From positions 122,463-186,462 of the forward strand of contig JADNYV010000062.1 of the NCBI GenBank assembly GCA_015501055.1: a stretch of 64,000 bases of DNA. Direction: 5' to 3'. Position numbers and translations under genes: made by a program. Within the stretch, counting starts at the first letter, position 1, and each line of letters begins with the position of its first letter. The stretch comes from Mucidula mucida. Its lineage: Eukaryota > Basidiomycota > Agaricomycetes > Agaricales > Physalacriaceae. This document shows positions 12,501 through 24,413 of this stretch, piece by piece. The notes under the pieces were generated by a model. The model worked only from the letters and a program-made list of their open reading frames with translations. It was not told the DNA's origin and ran no database searches.

Positions 12501-14237
12501 ACCGACTTGAGATTGGTTGCGACTAGGAGGGCACTATTGGGCTTTTCGTCCTCGAGAAAATTCATAACAGTGAGAAGTCTGTCGGTCCATCGCACCTCGT
12601 CGACTTCAATCTCGGCAGATTTGTCTTTCGAAGTCAATGGACTCGGAAGAGGGAGGATCGAGTCGTATATAGTTTGCTCGACGACTGGTCTGCTCTCCAA
12701 ATTCATTGCTACAAGTGGCAATACGTGGTTGGGGATCCAGGAGAATTGACGGACGGCGGCGGCGTCGTGGTTCTCACTAACGGAGGTCAGTGGGGTCCTA
12801 CCAAGACGATGCTGCACGTACATTAGGGGATAAGCAAGGTTGTACAGTTTCCCAAGTGTTTTTAGGGTTTCTGTTCGGACGGATTGCTAGGGCGGTGTGA
12901 ATAAACGCAAAAATGAAAGCGCCGGCTAACCTTTTTGTCAGATGCGCGCGAGGCAAGATTCTGGAGATGATCCCGCGGTACATGATGGAGGATAGTTTCA
13001 AAGTCCACTTGTCCGTAGAGTTTGCTGACTGCAGCGCGAACCTTCTCATCGGGATCCAAGGTTTTCATTTGCAAGACACCTATCACTTGATTAACAGCGC
13101 AAAAATGAGACACGGAGCACCAACTTTCGATATGATCTCTCAGTTCTGCATGGTTGGAAAAGATGGGGAGGGTGGATTCTATGGCTTTTATGCGAACCGA
13201 CGCAACTCTGTCGTTCATCCTAGCCGACCACGTTTTGAAAGCGCCGGGATACTTTTTTGCAAGATCAGTGCCGCCCTTGTCAGCATACATGTCAGCCAGA
13301 GTTTCTGTGGCCAAAGTGCGGACGTGAATGTCTTCTGTTCTACATTGTTCTTCGAGTTGTGGAATAACACTGTGCAAGAGATTGGGACATGAAGCGTGAA
13401 TGTGTTTGATAAGCTCGTGTGCTTTACGAATCTCCGTGAGATCCTCGTCCTCCGAGTGCTCTGCCATAACGTCGGCAAAGTAAGCTGCGACGCGTGGCTG
13501 TAATTTATCGCCAGAATTCTTGCAAATGGTAACGGCGAGACGGTGTCCGGGGTGATCGGAAGACTAGGTCGAGAGATGAGAGGTAACAGGAAGCAAAAGG
13601 ACGCGTCTACGCACAATGTTCTTGTCAGTGAACTGAGCCAAGATGTAGTCGACACATTCAGATGGCACACTTGGCGCCTCGTCGATCAAGGCGCAGAGGA
13701 TGTCAGCCATAAAAGACTCTATCTGCTTTGAGAGCTCCTTGCGGACGAGCGCGAAGAAATCGCGAAAGAGGGTGGTGATGAGGCCATCTGCATTTGGAAG
13801 GTCGCAGATGAGGACCACGCTCTTGACGGTGGACAAGGATTCCAACACATGAAAGTATTGTGGAAAGTAGGTGTCGTTTGGGGACTTGAGGCCGCGGTGA
13901 GCTGTACTGTGAGAAACTTGAAGATATCGACGAGTTCATGATCTTCATATGGTGCTTCTGGAGCGTAGAGGTTGAGGAGGTCGACGAGACAGCACGCGGC
14001 ATATGCCTTGACGCCGCGGTCGCTGTGGAGGAGAATGGCAGGCAGAATGACATCGCGGCTGACGGTGGCAAGTGAGGCTGTATCGACCGTGTCCTGTTCG
14101 AGTTGGGTGAGATTATGGTGCAACGCCTTTAGTTTTCTGAGATAAGTGTCTGTTGTCTGGCTCTTTGTGACTAGCTTTTCCTTGAACACGAGCTTGGTCG
14201 GTGTCGGCTGGCCACCATGGCGGGTCTGGGCGACCAT
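9561..14237 (-). CDS. PDS5: Sister chromatid cohesion protein Pds5
   Basis: Pds5 is a HEAT-repeat protein that binds cohesin (Scc1/Rad21) and controls its loading, maintenance and release in the nucleus. The N-terminus reads MVAQTRHGGQ, then KLVFKEKLVTK, LRKLKALHHNLTQLEQD and the strongly conserved GVKAYAACCLVDLLNLYAPEAPY. Downstream exons keep the family pattern: SNVLFHNSKN-like helices, ADMYADKGGTDLAKKYP, WSARMNDRVASVRIKAIE. The C-terminal tail is acidic then basic (SRKKRKSRAEEEDDDDD to RQRAKLKARRKAKAKS), the last exon being joined over a 50-nt intron. Many introns; roughly 1,200 residues. ATG 14237 was chosen by alignment to the family start; an in-frame ATG at 14291 would add 18 residues and leave only 30 bp to the divergent NAA15. 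Confidence 0.88.
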
Positions 14238-14321
14238 TGCCGGCGACGATGAATGAAAGGAGGAGAGCACGCGTTGTTTGTTGTTTGTCATTGCTCTCTG
14301 CTTAACAGCCACAAGCCGGTC
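14238..14321. promoter_or_regulatory. Compact bidirectional promoter, PDS5 / NAA15
   Basis: Only 84 bp separate the PDS5 start codon (minus strand) from the NAA15 start codon (plus strand), so the two genes must share promoter DNA, or have promoters overlapping each other's 5' leader. No TATA box is apparent. Confidence 0.6.
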
Positions 14322-17300
14322 ATGTCAAAGTTGCAGTTGGCAAAGCGTGCCCTGCCATCGAAGGAGGGGACGCTATTCAAAGAGGTCCTCACCCTTTACG
14401 AGACCCGACAGCTAAAAAAGGGCCTCAAGACTGCAGACCAGATTCTCAAGAAATTCCCGGAGCATGGCGGTATTTCCGTGTCCTCTTGACTGTCCCCTCT
14501 GCTGACCCCCCTCCAGAGACGATGTGCATGAAGGGCCTTATTCTCGTCCATATGGGTAGACGCGAGGAAGGCTTGGATCTCGTCAAAAAGGGCGTCCGTC
14601 TCGATCTCACATCCCATATATGCTGGCACGTATTCGGCCTCATCCAAAAGGGCGAGAAAAACTATGAAGAGGCCCTCAAGTCGTACATGCAGGCTCTGCG
14701 ATTCGACAAAGTGCGTTTGTTGTGTGCGAAGATATCAATCTGACTTGGTTCAGGAAAACATGAATATTCTCCGCGATGCCGCCTCCCTACAGTCCCAGCT
14801 TCGGCTGTACGATGGTCTCGTGGAAACGCGGCATACAATCGCACGATGCCGCCCAGTGTTGCGCGCAAACTGGATCGCGCTTTCTGTCGCGTACCATCTC
14901 AACGGAAACTTGCAAGAGGCCAAAAAAGTTTTGGAGCATTACGAGGACAGTCTCAAGGTCTGTTCGCTAGTCGAGTGCAAGACCATTCACACTGAGTTTG
15001 CTACAGAATGTTCCCGACTACGACGTTGAACACTCCGAAACAACCATGTACCATGTCAAAGTACTCGAAGACATGGGGGATTATGCAGAGGCCCTCGCCT
15101 TTCTCGATGTCAACTCGAAATCGCGAGTCATCGTCGACAAGACCGGCGTCATGGAGACTAGAGGTAATGCTCGACATCGATCATATCATCAAGCTAATTA
15201 ATCTTCCAGCGCGGTTACTCTCTAAGCTTAAATCGGAGGAGGCCGAGCACGCATGGCGCGTTCTTATAGATCACAACCCAGACTGCACCGACTACTACAA
15301 CGGTTACCTCGCCAGCCAAAACATATCTTCCGATGACGCCGCCCTTCATGTCCTAACAGAGATCTCCTCTCAAATCCCTCGCGCCAACGCACCGCGCCGG
15401 TTAGCACTTGCCTATGCATCTGGTGACCAATTTAGAGAACTCGCCAAAGCATACCTTACTTCGGCTTTGGTCAAGGGTGTTCCTTCCTTATTTGCCGACA
15501 TAAAATCTCTGTATCAGAATCAAGCCAGCCTCGAAATAATACAGAGTGTACTCGAAGAACTCCTTGCCGAGCATACCCCCGCATCTTCATCTCCTGCCGA
15601 ACCAACCACCTACCTGTGGATTCTATATTTCCAGGCTCAGCATTTTTCACATCTGTCGCAGTACGACAAGGCGCTGGAGATTCTCGAGCGCGCCATCATT
15701 CATACCCCAACGTTACCCGAACTTTACACGTGTAAAGGTCGCGTCCTGAAGCGTGCAGGAGACCCGTACGGTGCGGCACGTGCGTTGGAAGAAGCTCGAC
15801 GTTTAGACGGACAAGATCGTTTCTTGAACACCAAATGCGCCAAATATCACCTACGCGCCGGCCTGACCAACGAGGCCTATCACTTCTTCGGTCTCTTCAC
15901 AAAGGTGGGCTACATGTGTTGTCTTGTTGTCCGCTAGCTAACGGCAAGTAGAAAGATGCCGCAAGCCCTTCCGCAGACCTAGAAGATATGCAGTCACTCT
16001 TATATTTAATCGAAGATGCGGATGCCCAGAGGCGTCTCGGGAAACTAAATCTCGCCCTCAAGAAATACGCTGCTATCAACAAGGTCAGCTGCTTTCCCGA
16101 CAATTAAAGCGCTCACACGAATTGAGACAGGTCTTTGACGAAATCGAAGACGACCAGTACGATTTCCACGGATATTCGATGCGCAAGTTCACCGTCAACA
16201 TATATCTCAAGTGTGCTTTGTCATTCCTCGTATCATTCAGTGTATCTGACCGTGCCTTAGCCTTCTGACCTGGGAGGATAGCCTGAGATCACATCCCGTC
16301 TACGTTAAAGCGGCGGTTGCGGCCAGCGAGGTCAGTGAGCACTTGTTTGAGGGAGCAATCTCATGCTGCCTTAGATACTCGTCGCCCTTCATGACGATCC
16401 TGCCATCGTGAAGAGGTATACATCTTCAGGTAATGTCGTTCACAACCAACCCGTTCTTTCTAACCGTATGGCAGAACCTCTCACCAGTGCCGAGAAGAAG
16501 GCTCAAAAGAAGGCGAAGAAGGCTGCGCATAAAAAAGAGGATGACAAGAAACGTACGCTTCGTATACTTCATTGTACGTAATTGTACTGATGCTTGCCTT
16601 TAGCTGTTCCTACATCGACCAACGAAGACAAGGGTCTTGAGATCCCGAATGTGGACGATGATCCCGACGGTCTCAAATTACTAGGATGCTCTGATCCCCT
16701 GGAGAAAGCGGCAAAGTTTCTACATCCGTTAACCACGCTTGCCGCTAAGAACATCGACGTATGGATAGCTGTTTACGACGTTGCCATAAGACGAAGTGAG
16801 TCGTTTGTTTTGTTTCGCAGCTGGGAGTTCCAATCTGCATATTAGAGAAGTACCTGCAAGCTGTCCAAGCGTTGGTGCACGCCCGTGAGCTTGATGCAGA
16901 CTTTCCCGAGCTGCATGTTCGACTCGCGCATCTGCGCAAGACCGCAACTTCTCTTCCGCAAGACCCGCCAGCGCCTATTGGACCGGTGTTCACATCGACA
17001 GTGTCGACTTTGCTTCCGGACGAGGTGACGCTCGAAACTTTCAATTCACAATACCTCCAACGCCATTCATCGTCACCGCTGGCCATATTCGCCGCAGCGC
17101 GGGTATTGCAGACATTGGGCAGTCCTCTCGAGGAGGTTGAAAATACGATTTTCGCGACTCTGGGGCCGGACGTCAAGCTAACGCTCAAAGTAAGTCGTAT
17201 TCAGTGATTAGATAGGAGACGACTAACGTTTGGTCAGTCTGCGCGGACAATATTGGATTACCTTGTGCAGCTAGGGTCCTCTAGAGCGGAGGAGTATAGG

Positions 17301-17423
17301 ACGTCGTGCGATCAGAGATTTCTGCTTGCCACTGTCTTCAAAACTGCAGACGAGCAGGCAAGTTTGGTGCAGCAGGTTGTTGATATGCCCATTGCGAGTC
17401 CGAAGGATGAGGTAGAGATATAG
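14322..17423 (+). CDS. NAA15: NatA auxiliary subunit Naa15 (Nat1)
   Basis: Naa15 is the ribosome-anchoring TPR scaffold of the NatA N-terminal acetyltransferase; it holds the catalytic subunit Naa10. The start MSKLQLAKRALPSKEGTLFKE is followed by LYETRQLKKGLKTADQILKK, then TPR units such as CMKGLILVHMGRREEGLDLV and HICWHVFGLIQKGEKNYEEA. Further on come YDKALEILERAIIHTPTLPE, LYTCKGRVLKRAGDPYGAAR and RFLNTKCAKYHLRAGL, all typical of fungal Naa15. A Lys-rich segment (KKAQKKAKKAAHKKEDDKK) near 16490-16550 matches the usual basic linker. About 13 short introns; the frame stays open when they are removed. The stop follows PKDEVEI. Roughly 800 residues. Confident call. Confidence 0.9.
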
Positions 17424-17861
17424 CATTAGAATATCTAGAAAGATGTAACGGCTGAGTGGGCATGATCTATATATTGGAGGTGTCAGACTACTTACCAATT
17501 TCCTTGCGTCCAAGCAAGGATTCTCCACCCTATAGAGCATAACAGAATGTCATCTTCAGTACTTACTCAGGGAAGCAGCTTGACTTGCAACAAGAACAGA
17601 CAATACTACCATCACAATACTTTGTTGCTGAACCACTGAGTGCTAACATAGTACTTCAGCTCTAGAAACAAACAGCACACATATTTTAAAGCCACATCTG
17701 TGTCTTTCTAGGCCATGCACAAGGCCCGCTAGTAGCTAGGAGCCGTCTTAGCTTTCCGATCGCGTTTCCCCTCTACAAAGTACCCCGGCTCCCCGGGCCG
17801 ATGCTACACCTTGACGTTAATTGTTCTCGACTGATGTCTTGCATGTACAGTCAGCTGCAAC
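17424..17861. other. Intergenic, NAA15 to F-box gene
   Basis: About 440 bp with no supported gene. It should hold the NAA15 terminator and the promoter of the F-box gene. No repeat or RNA gene was recognised. Confidence 0.5.
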
Positions 17862-19633
17862 ATGCTACAGCCATTGCCCACCGAGCTATTCTTTGAAATC
17901 GCTCGTTATGTGAGTGTATTGCGATGTGCTTTTGGCCTCGCTCACGGTTCGTAATCCTTAGCTAGATCACGCCGATCTCAAAGCCGCTCGATTGTCATGC
18001 AAGGCTCTAGCTGTTGTCACAGCGCCGTTTCTGTTCCGCCGTCTCGTCATCGTCTTTAGATCCCACTCCTTCCTTTGGGATGAAGAGGCGTCGTTTAGAC
18101 GCCGCCACTCTTTCTTGAAGGCGCTCGCTGAGCGCCGTACGCATCTCGGCAGGCATGTAAAGTCGCTGAGGATCGCAGAGCCTTTCGACGCCTACAGGCC
18201 ACCCAAAACGATCACTAACCTTCCGCAGCGGGCCCTCAAGCTGTTGACTCCCAAGAGGTATAAAAAGCGCGACTTTAGCGAGTGCATCGTCAAACTGCTT
18301 GGCCGAGCCCTGCCATATCTGGAATCTCTCTACGAATTAGAGTAAGCCAGCTTGAGCTGTGTATCTGATATATCCTCTCAAAAAGCCCCTGATGTAGCTG
18401 GGGATCATCGCGCCAAGGTGTTTTCGAAACCACGCTTCCTCCAAAACGGCTCGAGCACGCTATTCAGCTACTCAAAGTCCTGAGCGCCATGCCCTCGATC
18501 AGAGAGCTGTCGATATCGATCCATCTTAACGGCTCTGCTTCTACGAGCAGTACTTTCTCGGCTTCCAAAATCTGACGCGCCTATGCTACAGCGGCGACTT
18601 TTCTGCGACATTCCTACCTGCGATCATCTCCTCCAGCCCGAAGCTGCGGGTGCTTACCCTGCGCCACGGAGACTGGCTGGGGACAAGGTACAACGACGCC
18701 GTCGCCCCCGACGTGGCGCAGCTTTCCCCGTCTGCACAGAGCCCCGCGCCTCCCTTGTCGTGCTCGACCTCCAAAGCGTCATATTTCAGAATCCGCTGTG
18801 TCTATTCTCATCCCATACATCCGCCAGCTCTGCGATCTCTGTATCCGGGACACTGCCGTGCCCGCGCTCTTCTGGCGCCAATTGGGGCACGACCAGCTCT
18901 GGGTGCAGCACCTAGACTTGCGGCGTGTCGTCATCAATGAGCACGTTCTGAGGTATCTCTCGAAATACCGCGGGCTGCGTGATCTGCGGCTGGAGATCCC
19001 GAAGGACGGCATGGTGGAGGACGAGGAGCAGCCGGAGACGTGGGCGTCGAGGTTTTGGTTTGACGTTCTGCCCAAGCATTCACACTCGCTCACCTCTCTG
19101 GTGATCATATCGCAGATCGCGGGCCATTGGTGCATCGATGGCCATGCGCTGGACATGATAAGCCAGTGCCGACAGTTGAGAGACCTCCTCCTCACCATTG
19201 ACTGGGCTCGCACGATTGTCAAGGGCGACTCCAATATCATCGTGGGCTTACCTTTTTTTGGTGTCTGCAAATGCGTCTGATGCTGTCCGTGTAGCGCTGC
19301 ATCCTGAAATTTGTATCCCACAACACGTGGCCGCACCTCCGCCGATTGGGTCTGTTTTCCGTGCTGAACGAAGTCGTCCGGCATATGGCACACCCAAAGT
19401 ACCACTTCACACAGGCGGAGGATTACGGCGCGTATAAAATTGATGAGACGGTGGGAAGCGTGCGGTTTCGGTCTTGGAGTCGGTTGCTTGATGAGCTCGT
19501 GATCATGTCGTATGGCTTCTCGTGGCCGTATACATTTCGGGAGTGCGAAGACAGCTCTGGGGAGTTTGCGTATTATCCGCGTGACGATGGGTTTCGGCGC
19601 GGATGGACCTGGGTGGAGGATGGACACACCTGA
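17862..19633 (+). CDS. F-box protein with LRR-like region; frame interrupted
   Basis: Opens with an F-box: MLQPLPTELFFEIARY, a 54-nt intron, then LDHADLKAARLSCKALAVV. F-box proteins are substrate adaptors of SCF ubiquitin ligases. The rest has leucine-rich strands such as LGRHVKSLRIAEP, LLGRALPYLESLYELD, AMPSIRELSISIHL, FQNLTRLCYSGDF, SPKLRVLTLRHGDW, LWVQHLDLRRVVI and YRGLRDLRLEIPK. The reading frame shifts near 18525-18545 with no credible intron. A second shift near 18690-18745 can be explained by a 52-nt intron (GTACAAC...CACAG) or by another indel. A 53-nt intron then links NII to RCILKFVSHNTWPHLRRLGL and the C-terminus. It could be a pseudogene, but the surrounding codons look well kept, so missing bases in the assembly are as likely. 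Confidence 0.65.
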
Positions 19634-19941
19634 ATCTAAATGATTCTGGCAGAAGAGATGCTTACATCTGGCATAGTGGTCGTCGCGCTCTCAACATCCT
19701 TCCGGTGCCTTTACCTTATGAAGTACCATACTGGATCTAATAAGATGTTTTTGATGTGTGAAGAGATGACGAACACTACGACAATGCATCCAAGTCAAAG
19801 CTGTCTTTACATTGCATAAACGCCTAGTCTAAATTACACAAGAAAAGTCGAGTCAAGATCATAGCCATATCCACATGTAGTAATAGTGAAACTGTACATA
19901 ATTCAAGTTAGTATTGAGATGAAGTAGATGGATCCAATGTT
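19634..19941. other. Intergenic, convergent 3' ends
   Basis: About 310 bp, AT-rich, between the 3' ends of two convergent genes. No feature other than presumed terminators. Confidence 0.45.
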
Positions 19942-21930
19942 CTATCGCCTGCCCCCAGCAGGAGACCTCGGCCGATCATACGAATAGTATCTTGCATCCG
20001 GCTCATATCGCGCCCTCTTCGGATCATACCCAATCGGCGCTGGGCTCGGACTCCGCTTCCTCACTGGCGGGTACGGCGGGTGCCTGTCCGCGTGCGCCAC
20101 AGGTGGTCGATAATACTCATTTTCCCTCTCCCTCCCTCTATCCCTGTAATCGTCTACCCAACCGCTGGTCGGACGCGGCGGAGGCGGCGGAGGCGACGCT
20201 CTCCTCCTCTCCGGCTCAGCTCTTGCACCGCTGGCCACATATTCTGGTCGCTCTCTTCGTTCGTAGACATCCCCAGGCCGATAGTTATTCTCTTCACGAG
20301 GCCTGTAGTTCGTCGGTTCGCCAGGGCGGTAACTATTTGCGCCGGGAGGCGGTGGTGGATAGGCACTTCCTTCAATGGGCCGAAAGCTATGGGCATCCGG
20401 TGGCGGTGGCCGATAACTGTTCTCCGCAGGTCGATAACTATTTGACTCTGGTGGAGGTGGCCGATAGCTATTCAGTTCAGCAGGTCGATAGCTGTTTGGC
20501 TCCGCTGAGAGAGCAGGACGATAATTGTTCGGTTCTCCAGGCCGATAGTTATTTTCCCCAGGACGATAATTGTTGGGCGGTGGTCTCACACGCGCCGACA
20601 ATGGAGGAGGACTAGCAGCACGGGTACGAGGCGGAGAGCGCAAACGGGCCGATGGAGGCGGAGGTGGTTTCAGTCTCTCGCTCAAAGACGGCAGATGAGC
20701 AGATTTGGGCGGCGTAGGAGGGGGAGGACGACGTTCTTCAAAGACTGGTCGTTGGTCCGTGGACAGCGTTGGCGTGGCGAATCTGCTCGGTTCCGCTCTC
20801 GGTGTAGCAGAAATTGATGCAACCGGAGGACTTTTGAGTCTCTCGCTGAGAGAAGGTACTCGCTGGATACTGTCGTCTGGCTTGATGAATGGAGGAGGAG
20901 AGCGTGGGGGTAGTGGACGGCGCTCTTCGAAGATCGGTCGGCGAGCAACAGGCGAAAGAGATCTTCGGCGTTCTTCAAGCATTGGTCGTTCACGGACAGG
21001 TCGTCTGTCATCTACGGGCGGCGGCGGTCGTCTGTCTTCGAACGGAGGACGGCTGGGAAGTGGAAGAACACGGCGCTCGAGAGACGCTGCCCTTCTTTCG
21101 CGGGGAGGAAGAGAGGCTTGCCGTTCTTCTAGTAGAGGACGACGGTCATCATATCTTCGGTCATCAAACATTGACGGTGCAGGTCGTGCATCCCGAACCG
21201 GTGGGTGGTCGTCGAGAGGCCGTCTGTCACTGAAAGATGCATCATGGAGAGGGCGCCTGTCCCTAGAGTAGCTTTCCATGTATTCTCGCTCCCGAGATGG
21301 CTCGTAGTGGCGCTCCTCGGGAGGCGGCCGTCGGGTGTCTAGAGGTACAGAGCGTTGGTCATCGCTTATCAATGGCCTACTGTCTCGCGGTAAGTAGCGA
21401 TCTCCAGATGGGTAGCTCTCCCTGCGACTTTCGGGGCCCGGTTCACGGCCAGCGTAGATTCTGCTAGAGTGATGAGGAGGTGACAGCTTTTTATCTATAT
21501 CGATGTCCCTGGTAGACAGATATGTGTTGGACGATGACTTGATAGACGAGGATTCCTGCGGTCCACGAGAAGAGACGAATGGAAGTCTTTCAGCCGGAGG
21601 AGGAGGCTATGCACAGCTTATTGAGAAGAATTCGGCTGGACCACGACAATCACTTACATTCGGCTTCGCGGTCGGGGCTGGGCGAGAAATGTCCACCCGA
21701 TCGTCTTTGTGATCGGAAGCAGGCGGGTACGCGGGCCCTTTCCACAGAGATCTGAGGGCCTCAGGCTGTGGTGTTGGTTTGAACGCTGGATGCTGTCCTG
21801 CTTTGATCTTGCTCTTAAGCGATTCAAGGATGGTCAAGTCTTGTGAAGCGTCCTTAAGGTCTGCGATGCCATTGCTGCTCCGATGAGAAATCTGGCTGCT
21901 GGTCTGAGCAAGCCCCGGGACGTCAATCAT
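19942..21930 (-). CDS. Pro/Arg-rich low-complexity protein with YRP repeats
   Basis: Not a recognised family. A last exon of more than 470 codons is almost entirely disordered. It has DRRPL/EERRP motifs, SLSERLKPPP twice, an array of about eleven N-x-YRP units (NNYRPGE, NSYRPAE and variants, plus strand 20270-20585), and an RS/RD-rich tail ending YDRPRSPAGGRR. Upstream, across an intron near 21607-21655, a more ordered segment begins MIDVPGLAQTSSQ and includes LTILESLKSKIKAGQHPAF. The real start is probably further upstream: minus-strand codons around 22018-22115 read YPFVFLFTSDHDLY and EKRRSILIKNDLSA. A plausible intron would join these to LFGPVNDDSEMIDV if one base is missing in the A5 run at 21955-21959. 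RS/RD composition suggests a nuclear RNA-related role, but that is only inference. Confidence 0.65.
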
Positions 21931-22149
21931 TTCCGAGTCGTCGTTAACAGGTCCAAAAAGGCTGAGGTTGAAATACGGGTGGGGGGAATAAGGCAGCTAG
22001 TCAGAATGGCCTAGTAACCAGCGCTAAGGTCGTTCTTGATGAGGATGGAGCGCCGTTTTTCGCTGTACAGGTCGTGGTCAGAGGTAAACAGGAATACAAA
22101 GGGGTATTCCGCAAAAGCGTGTGCTGACCAAGCCACCGTCACGCTCCGT

Positions 22150-24413
22150 CACGATGCAAAAATGCCCGGCCCGACCCGGTCAAAGCACAAAGACACAAGT
22201 TGAATCAGGGCCTCAGCTTGATAAGTGTGGCGCAACGTTGGCGCCGCGGGCTGAATAAGCCGAAGATTGCGACAACGCAACGCTTAACACCAACCATTAA
22301 CGAACTTTGTGGCAACTATATATATAGACTCTTCAGCTGCCATGAGGTATTGACCAAACTCGCGCGCACACCATCGACAAAGCTGTGGCAGGATACATGA
22401 TCACATCCTGAATAGACCTCTTTCTTAAACGACTCTCGTCGCTCTCAAAACAGTTTCGACTCTCGTCACCCGCATATGCGACTCAAACTTTATCTGGAGA
22501 TACGGAACTCACAGCCAAAGCGTGAACGTCTGTCTGCCTTTAGACTGGATCACATGATATTGTGTGGCGGCGCAAAGTTATGTTTTCAAACGCAACGTAT
22601 CTCTTTTTCAAGTTCGTGCTTCCTGATGAGACATTGATCGCTATATTTACTGCATTCGTGCCTTTGGAGCTCCGCTGGCGAAGGCCGTGATGAATATACT
22701 TGTTTCAATTCAAGTGGTGCAGTAATCGGTTCGCCTTTCGCCGATAGTATACGTTCCACCCGTTCTCGTAAGCGCGTACTGGTTAGAAGGCGGAATTCGT
22801 ACCGACGCTGTAGACTAAAATCCCGAATCGTGATGAAGGGGAATGTCTATGCTTGAGTGATAAGTTAGCCAGGGTTTCCGTTCCTTGTGGACGCGGAAAT
22901 GAATAGAATCAGAAAGAACTAATCTTCCAGGAGGGACTGTGAGTGAAATCCCCTTGAGGTGAGATGTGAGTAGCGAGGGGTTGCGGGTGAGCTGGTGGAA
23001 ACCGCCTGTCCAGGCGGGAACGGGAAAGGGGCACAGACACCGTCAGAGCGGTCACGTGACCCAGAGGAAACCTTTCCCGAAACACCAGACACAGACGCAA
23101 GGCGAACCCGAGACCGTACTAAGAACAAGGGTACGAGACCGGATCAACCCCGCGTGAGCGGACAAACTATAGGGAAGTGGCGGGTGGGAATTCGAAAATT
23201 CCACGAAGACCGAGGAGAATAACGCGACGAGAATGCGCTGATGGACGCGCAGAGAAAAAAAAAGAGCAAAGCGCGTCCAACGCCGGCAGTGCTTACATTA
23301 TCCCCAAAGATGGGACCAGCCGGTCCTGGCACTTGCCGGCTCTGCGGACCTCACACATTTCTGGCTAACTTATCTAACGCTTAGACTTCACGCTCGTTCC
23401 TCGCATTAGTCTAAGCTAGCACTTAACGCCGCAGAATATCCGACACTTAGGACACCTGGCGTCTTCCTAGACGGAAGACTCGTCCCCGGTCCCCGTAAAG
23501 AAGATGTACATTCAAACCAGTGAAACCCAGATCTTCCTGTCAAACCAGTCAAAGGCGCATCGCGTGGACCATCCCCAGAATGTGTTCTTGCCACCTCAGA
23601 AGGGTATCTTGGAGGGAGTCAGTATCTCATGAGTATCAGAGACTGGACTCGAGCGGGCGAGTACCTGAGGCATCTCGAGTAGTTGCATACATATCGTCTT
23701 CAACTTGGCATCGAACCACTTTGAATTCGTGCTACCCCATTTGTAACATAACTTTCAATTACTTGATGTAGAGTCTGATTGCGCCACGCTGACGAGCCTC
23801 ATACCAGCGATCCTCAACGCTGCCGCAGTACGCCACGAAGGGATGATATCCATTCTTACGCTGTATCCTTTCTCAGTTCAGCCAGGTACGGCCCGTACGG
23901 GTGATCCGTGATAATGAGTTGTTGTGCTAGGGAAACGGGGCTGCCCTTTCTGTTTTGCCTTGATTCGAGCGCTACATACCTTGCGATGAATAGGATCGCG
24001 CACAGGGTGAACCGAAAAACCATCACTGTGATGATCAGCATGTGTATATGGAAAGACTGAAAGGCCTCACGTTGCATGGGGGAGTCAAGTAGTACCTGGG
24101 AATAATTAGAAGAGGGCTGATGGTCTCCCAGACATAGTTACTTCTTACCAAAGTCGCAGCCGTCGATAGATGTCGTACGGGCGATCCTTGATTATGACCT
24201 TGACCTTGGCCCACCGCCGCCGAACGACGAGTTAACGTTAACGCCGACCTTACACCGCTCACCACTACCATCAGCCTCGACGTTTGATCGCCCCGAGTTA
24301 CAGTGTACAGTGGCTGTGAGCAGAAACGACGCGCAGGCAATGCAGAAATAAGAATCAATGTTTGGAGTACGGTAGTTGTAGGGAGATTTTCGTATTGGCA
24401 ATGATTAGGATCC
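22150..24413. other. Gene-poor intergenic region
   Basis: No supported coding gene over about 2.2 kb. Open frames are short and lack motifs. A TA-rich stretch near 22315-22326 (tatatatatag) resembles a TATA box but no start codon context follows. A 14-bp inverted repeat pair at 22859-22872 and 23361-23374 may bound a small element (listed separately). Confidence 0.5.
22859..23374. repeat. Possible 516-bp TIR element (tentative)
   Basis: The 14-mer GATAAGTTAGCCAG at 22859-22872 recurs as its exact reverse complement at 23361-23374. The interior is GC-richer than the flanks and carries no long open frame. No clear target-site duplication was found, so this could be a degenerate MITE or chance. 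Confidence 0.3.

Noticed and set aside
22315..22326. TATA-like run in the gene-poor region
   Set aside because: No start codon with coding sequence follows; AT-rich runs are common in fungal intergenic DNA.
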